A stretch of 64,000 nt of DNA, from NCBI GenBank assembly GCA_034520625.1, contig JAXHNI010000009.1, positions 682,001-746,000 of the forward strand, given 5' to 3'. The position numbers were made by a program, and so were the translations under genes. The notes under the pieces are model-generated. The model worked only from the letters and a program-made list of their open reading frames with translations, was not told the origin of the DNA and did no database searches. This stretch comes from JAANXG01 sp034520625. Lineage in GTDB: Bacteria > Pseudomonadota > Gammaproteobacteria > Arenicellales > JAANXG01. Position 1 is the stretch's first letter, and the number at the start of each line of letters is the position of its first letter. Shown here in pieces: positions 59,961-64,000 of this stretch.

Positions 59961-61133
59961 ATGAACACAATGGCCGACATGGACCTCGCCGGCAAGCGGG
60001 TGCTGATTCGCGAGGACCTCAACGTTCCCATCGCCGGCGGCGCGGTTGCCGGGGACCAGCGCATCCGGGCCGCGCTGCCGACCCTGGAGGCGGCGCTGGC
60101 CGGCGGCGCGGCGGTGCTGGTGATGTCCCACCTGGGGCGGCCTACGGAAGGCGAGTACGCAAAGGAGCTCTCCCTGGCACCGGTGGCGGCGCGCCTCGGG
60201 GAACTGCTGAAGCGTGATGTGCGCCTCGAGCGCGACTACCTGAACGGTGGTGCGAATGCGGCGCCCGGCGAAGTGGTTCTGCTCGAGAACGTGCGCTTCA
60301 ATACCGGCGAGAAGGCGGACGACGAGGCGCTGGCGAAGCGATACGCGGCGTTGTGCGACGTGTTCGTCATGGATGCGTTCGGCACCGCCCACCGTGCCCA
60401 GGCCAGCACCCACGGCGTTGCGCGTTTTGCGCCTGCGGCCTGTGCCGGACCGCTGCTGACCGCCGAGCTGGAAGCGCTCGGCCGCGCACTCGACGCTCCG
60501 GCGCGTCCCATGGTGGCGATCATCGGCGGGTCGAAAGTATCCACCAAGCTGTCCCTTCTGGACGCCCTGTCCGGTGTCGTGGATCAGCTGGTGCCGGGCG
60601 GGGGGATCGCCAATACGTTTCTCGCCGCCGCGGGCCATGACGTCGGCCGGTCTCTGTACGAAGAGGATCTCGTCGACGAAGCCGCCCGCCTGATGGCGCG
60701 TGCCCGCGCCGCGGGTAGTTCGATACCGATACCCGTCGACGTCGTGGTGGCGTCGTCGCCGGAAAGCGATGCCGAAGCCCGGGTGAAACCGGTGTCGGAG
60801 GTGGCCGCCGAGGACATGATCCTCGATATAGGGCCGGAAACGGCGCGGCAGTACGCAGAGCTGCTCCGGGACGCGGGAACGATCGTATGGAACGGGCCCG
60901 TCGGTGTATTCGAGCACGATCAGTTCGGCGTGGGTACCGAGACCATTGCCCGCGCCGTAGCGGCTTCCACCGCCTTTTCCATTGCCGGTGGCGGCGATAC
61001 CATCGCCGCCATGGACAAGTATGGGGTGACGGACAGCATCTCCTATATTTCCACCGGCGGCGGTGCGTTTCTGGAGTTTCTCGAAGGAAAGACGCTCCCC
61101 GCGGTGGCGGTGCTGGAAGAGCGCGGCAGTTGA
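59961..61133 (+). CDS. pgk: Phosphoglycerate kinase
   Basis: This 390-residue PGK transfers phosphate between 1,3-bisphosphoglycerate and ADP. Motifs are VLIREDLNVPI, MSHLGRPTEGE, LLENVRFNTGEKADD, AIIGGSKVSTK and the nucleotide loop AGGGDTIAAMDKYGV. Length is typical. It lies 144 bp after gap and 28 bp before pyk. Confidence 0.98.
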   Translation: MNTMADMDLAGKRVLIREDLNVPIAGGAVAGDQRIRAALPTLEAALAGGAAVLVMSHLGRPTEGEYAKELSLAPVAARLGELLKRDVRLERDYLNGGANAAPGEVVLLENVRFNTGEKADDEALAKRYAALCDVFVMDAFGTAHRAQASTHGVARFAPAACAGPLLTAELEALGRALDAPARPMVAIIGGSKVSTKLSLLDALSGVVDQLVPGGGIANTFLAAAGHDVGRSLYEEDLVDEAARLMARARAAGSSIPIPVDVVVASSPESDAEARVKPVSEVAAEDMILDIGPETARQYAELLRDAGTIVWNGPVGVFEHDQFGVGTETIARAVAASTAFSIAGGGDTIAAMDKYGVTDSISYISTGGGAFLEFLEGKTLPAVAVLEERGS

Positions 61134-61161
61134 TTGCCTACTACTGGACCCGGCTGAAAGC

Positions 61162-62583
61162 ATGTTGAGACGCACCAAGATCGTTGCCACGCTTGGCCCC
61201 GCCTGCGACCCGCCCGATGAGCTGGAGCAGATGATCGTCAACGGCCTGGACGTGGCCCGTATCAACTTTTCCCACGGACGCGCCGAAGACCACGCCGCCC
61301 GCGTGGAAAAGCTGCACGAGCTCGCCGCGCGTCACAAACGGCATGTGGCCGTGATGGTGGACCTGCAGGGGCCCAAGATCCGGATCGAGCGGTTCCGGGA
61401 CGGCCCGGTGACCCTGGCGGACGGCGACGAGTTCATTCTGGACACCAACCTGCCCGCCGATGCCGGCGACCGGCATCAGGTCGGCGTGACCTACAAGGAC
61501 CTGGCCCGGGACGTGGGTGACGGGGACACCCTGTTGCTGGACGACGGCAATCTGACCATGCGGGTGCTTTCGGTGCGCGACGGCAGGTTGACCTGCCGCG
61601 TCATCAACGGCGGTGTGCTGTCCGACAGCAAGGGGCTGAACCGGCAGGGTGGCGGCATATCGGCGGAGGCCTTGACGGAGAAGGACAAGGACGATATCCG
61701 GCTGGCCGTCGAGCTCGACGCCGATTTCATCGCGGTGTCCTTCGTGCGCGACGCTTCGGAAGTGGATCGGGCCCGCAAGTTGATCGAGAAAGCCGGCGGC
61801 CAGGCCCACGTCGTCGCGAAAATCGAACGGGCCGAGGCCATAGACAATGTGGACGAGATCATCCACGCCTCGGACGCCGTCATGGTCGCCCGGGGCGACC
61901 TGGGTGTGGAGATCGGCGACGCCGAGCTGGTGGGCATGCAGAAGCGCATCATCCGGCGCGCGAGGGGCCAGAATCGGGCGGTGATCACCGCCACCCAGAT
62001 GATGCAGTCCATGGTGGAGAGCCCCCAGCCCACCCGGGCCGAGGTCATGGACGTGGCCAACGCGGTCATCGACGGAACCGACGCGGTCATGCTGTCCGGG
62101 GAGACGGCGGTGGGCAAGCACCCGGCCAAGGTCATCGAGGCGATGGACCGCATCTGCCGTGGAGCGGAACGCCAGCGCATCACCATGATGTCCAATCACC
62201 GCCTCGAGGCCGAGTTCGAGAACGTCGAGGAGGCCATTGCCATGGCATCGATGTACGTGGCGAATCACTTCGACGTCAAGGCCATCGTCGCCATGACCGA
62301 GTCCGGCATGACCGCCAAGCTGATGTCCCGGATCAGCTCGGGCATTCCCATCGTCGCCATGTCCCGCCGCACACAGACCCTGCAGCGCGTCACCCTGTAT
62401 CGGGGTGTATATCCCATGTATTTCGACAACACGGGCCTGAGCATCGGGGAGTCCGAACAACACATGATCCGGGAGCTGCGTCGCCTGGGGCTGGTGGACA
62501 AGGACGACAACGTGGCCGTCACCATGGGCGACGTGACCGGCGTGGCGGGCGGGACCAACACGATGAAAATCGTCAAGGTCTGA
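61162..62583 (+). CDS. pyk: Pyruvate kinase
   Basis: This 473-residue pyruvate kinase has RRTKIVATLGPACDPPDELE, RINFSHG, VDLQGPKIRIERF, the active-site VMVARGDLGVEIG and MLSGETAVGKHPAKV. The last ~110 residues form the allosteric C-domain. The start is ATG 61162; the frame is open into pgk but those residues are not part of the enzyme. There is no fba gene next, unlike many relatives. Confidence 0.97.
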   Translation: MLRRTKIVATLGPACDPPDELEQMIVNGLDVARINFSHGRAEDHAARVEKLHELAARHKRHVAVMVDLQGPKIRIERFRDGPVTLADGDEFILDTNLPADAGDRHQVGVTYKDLARDVGDGDTLLLDDGNLTMRVLSVRDGRLTCRVINGGVLSDSKGLNRQGGGISAEALTEKDKDDIRLAVELDADFIAVSFVRDASEVDRARKLIEKAGGQAHVVAKIERAEAIDNVDEIIHASDAVMVARGDLGVEIGDAELVGMQKRIIRRARGQNRAVITATQMMQSMVESPQPTRAEVMDVANAVIDGTDAVMLSGETAVGKHPAKVIEAMDRICRGAERQRITMMSNHRLEAEFENVEEAIAMASMYVANHFDVKAIVAMTESGMTAKLMSRISSGIPIVAMSRRTQTLQRVTLYRGVYPMYFDNTGLSIGESEQHMIRELRRLGLVDKDDNVAVTMGDVTGVAGGTNTMKIVKV

Positions 62584-62688
62584 GCCTGTTGTTTTTCTTC
62601 ACTTCGCGAGAATCCCCGGCACGCGCTCGTTCCGGCTGCCTGTTGAAAACCACGAAGTGCGGCTGAAAACCGCGCCCGCGCAGCCGCG

Positions 62689-63561
62689 ATGACGCTCCGT
62701 ATCCTCTCGATCGTCCTGCCGATATTTCTGATCGCGCTGTTGGGCTACGTCTACGGCCGCTATCGCCGGCCGGACATGAGCGTGGTCAACCAGATCAACA
62801 TGGATGTGTTCGTACCCGCGCTGATTTTCTACGCATTGTCCCGCCGGGATTTTGCGTTCGGCGAGTATTCGATGATCGCCCTGGGCGTCCTGATCGTGAT
62901 GCTGGGCTCGGGGCTGCTGGCGTATCCGGTCGGGCGCGCGCTCCGGCTCGAATGGCGGACCTTCGTCCCGCCCATGATGTTCACCAACGTCGGGAACCTG
63001 GGGCTGCCGCTGATGGTGCTGGCCTACGGCGATGCCGCCCTGTCCATCGCGGTGATTTTCCTGGTGATGGAGAACACCCTGCATTTCACCCTGGGCCGGT
63101 ATTTCCTGGACCACTCGGTGCGCCCCTGGCACGTGCTCAAGTCGCCGGTGGTGCTGGCGACGATCGCGGGCCTGGCGTTCAGCCTTGGGGACCTGTCGCT
63201 GCCGCAGGCCTTGTCGCTGCCCATCGAAATGGTGGGCAATATCTCCATTCCGCTGCTGCTGTTCTCACTCGGGGTCCGGCTCGTGGACATCGACTGGGGG
63301 GAATGGCGGATCGGCCTTGTCAGCGCCGTCGTCTGTCCCGCGACCGGAGTGGTCATCGCCCTGGTGACGGGCCGGCTGCTGGGGCTGCCGGATCTCCAGT
63401 ACGGGCAGCTTATTCTGTTCGGGGCCCTGCCCCCGGCGGTGCTGAATTACCTGTTCGCCGAGCAATTCCGGCAGGAGCCCGAAAAAGTCGCTTCGATAGT
63501 GATGATCGGCAATCTGGCGGCCGTGGTTACAATACCTGCCGCGCTGTATTGGCTCCTCTAG
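62689..63561 (+). CDS. AEC-family (auxin-efflux-carrier-like) transporter
   Basis: This 290-residue protein has about ten hydrophobic helices, with the AEC pattern of two five-helix halves. NQINMDVFVPALIFYAL is near the start, FTNVGNLGLPLMVLAYGD is the discontinuous helix, and ILFGALPPAVLNYLFAEQF lies in the second half. Bacterial members carry malate, malonate or related organic acids. The substrate is not predictable. It lies 105 bp after pyk. Confidence 0.92.
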   Translation: MTLRILSIVLPIFLIALLGYVYGRYRRPDMSVVNQINMDVFVPALIFYALSRRDFAFGEYSMIALGVLIVMLGSGLLAYPVGRALRLEWRTFVPPMMFTNVGNLGLPLMVLAYGDAALSIAVIFLVMENTLHFTLGRYFLDHSVRPWHVLKSPVVLATIAGLAFSLGDLSLPQALSLPIEMVGNISIPLLLFSLGVRLVDIDWGEWRIGLVSAVVCPATGVVIALVTGRLLGLPDLQYGQLILFGALPPAVLNYLFAEQFRQEPEKVASIVMIGNLAAVVTIPAALYWLL

Positions 63562-63566
63562 TAGGA

Positions 63567-63653
63567 GGCCCCCTGGCACTGGCGGCCCCGTGATGTGGCC
63601 TCTCGAACCGGGGCACCACCCACCGGCCGTTGCATGGCGCCGTATCAGTGGCG
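63567..63653. repeat. Degenerate half copy of the palindromic element (copy E)
   Basis: GGCCCCCTGGCACTGGCGGC here resembles the right arm and flank of copy B, and the following ~60 bp resemble the right flanks of copies C and D (CTCGAACCGGGGC, then GGCCGTTGCATGG). The left arm and centre are missing. It lies between the AEC transporter and fabA. Boundaries are approximate. Confidence 0.5.
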
Positions 63654-63686
63654 TGGCACCAGACTGCCCTGGCATGCGGAGTGTTG

Positions 63687-63714
63687 TTTACCCCGGCGGC
63701 CGTGCCCGTATACT
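63687..63714 (+). promoter_or_regulatory. Possible fabA promoter
   Basis: TTTACC (63687-63692), a 16-bp spacer and TATACT (63709-63714), 72 nt before the fabA ATG. Match is moderate; no regulator site is assigned. Confidence 0.4.
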
Positions 63715-63785
63715 TGCGGTACCGAGTCACTTGATTTTTCACCGGGTCACGATAGGCTGGCCCCTTGCCCACGGCTGACGCAGCG

Positions 63786-64000
63786 ATGCCCAACAAAAAC
63801 AGCTACAAGTACGAAGAACTGCTGGCCTGCGCCAGGGGAGAGCTGTTCGGCCCCGGCAATGCGCAGCTCCCGGCGCCGCCCATGCTCATGTTCGACCGGA
63901 TCACGTGGATAGACGACAATGGCGGCGACCACGGCAAGGGCATGGTGACCGCGGAGCTCGACGTGAACCCGGACTTGTGGTTCTTCGATTGCCACTTCCA
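63786..64000 (+). CDS. fabA: 3-hydroxydecanoyl-ACP dehydratase/isomerase FabA (5' part)
   Basis: The first 71 residues are present and the gene runs off the right edge. YKYEELLACARGELFGPGNA, PMLMFDRITWIDDNGGDHGKG and DLWFFDCHF are characteristic of FabA, which introduces the cis double bond for unsaturated fatty acids. The His of the final CHF should be the catalytic His. A functional pathway would also need fabB, expected just downstream in many gammaproteobacteria but outside this window. Confidence 0.96.
   Translation, partial: MPNKNSYKYEELLACARGELFGPGNAQLPAPPMLMFDRITWIDDNGGDHGKGMVTAELDVNPDLWFFDCHF

Noticed and set aside
58803..61265. 820-codon minus-strand open frame
   Set aside because: Antisense shadow of gap and pgk with His/Arg-rich, low-information sequence.

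Overview
The window is high-GC DNA from a gammaproteobacterium. I infer a Chromatiales/Ectothiorhodospiraceae-like or pseudomonad-related lineage from gene order only. Three conserved blocks support this: rpoD-dnaG-yqeY-rpsU-tsaD-plsY-folB-folK-uppP-cca; yggT-proC-yggS / pilT-pilU / pyrC'-pyrB-pyrR-ruvX-yqgE-tonB-gshB / pilGHIJ-chpA-chpC; and tkt-gap-pgk-pyk, followed later by fabA at the right edge. The Pseudomonas arrangement of pyrR/B/C', tonB, gshB and the pil-chp genes is nearly the same.

Region 1-9.4 kb is accessory. It holds two tiny possible genes, a UbiA-type prenyltransferase, a VapBC-type toxin-antitoxin pair, a GlxA-type regulator, a translationally coupled methyltransferase + MATE exporter, a large BTAD-TPR regulator that probably starts at CTG, and a frameshifted CocE/NonD hydrolase pseudogene. 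It ends at a tRNA-Ile2(CAU) gene. The last 20 nt of that tRNA are repeated exactly at 6080-6099, and a 31-bp direct repeat derived from the 3' end of vapC occurs at 1621 and 6128. Both look like scars of integrated elements.

Region 9.5-23.4 kb is core information processing: the rpsU-yqeY-dnaG-rpoD operon on the minus strand, interrupted by an MtfA-type peptidase on the opposite strand; then tsaD, plsY, the folate genes, a MidA-type methyltransferase, uppP, an exported Cys-containing protein and cca. Region 23.4-34.4 kb is housekeeping: a lipoprotein peptidase, GNAT, an NDUFA9-like reductase, pyrE, exonuclease III, an AmpG-like transporter, a SRAP protein, a dynamin-like GTPase and yggT-proC-yggS. 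Region 34.5-38.9 kb has the twitching ATPases pilT/pilU and a DCC + HTTM pair. Region 38.9-44.9 kb is pyrimidine synthesis (with a catalytically dead dihydroorotase), ruvX, yqgE, tonB and gshB. Region 45.3-55.5 kb is a Chp/Pil chemosensory operon with a 1914-residue multi-Hpt CheA and no CheR or CheB beside it. Region 55.6-63.6 kb is an inositol-phosphatase-type gene, then tkt, gap, pgk, pyk and an AEC transporter.

The most striking non-genic signal is a family of dispersed palindromic elements with four full copies (16421, 17339, 29104, 42786) and one probable half copy (63567). Each has 28-32 bp near-perfect inverted arms around a conserved 52-57 nt centre. The arms differ between copies but change together, so pairing is kept. 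Other oddities are an in-frame, start-less continuation behind the dnaG stop codon that resembles the DnaG C-terminus, and a 20-bp-arm hairpin in front of tkt.

All calls come from reading the sequence and family knowledge; no database search was run.
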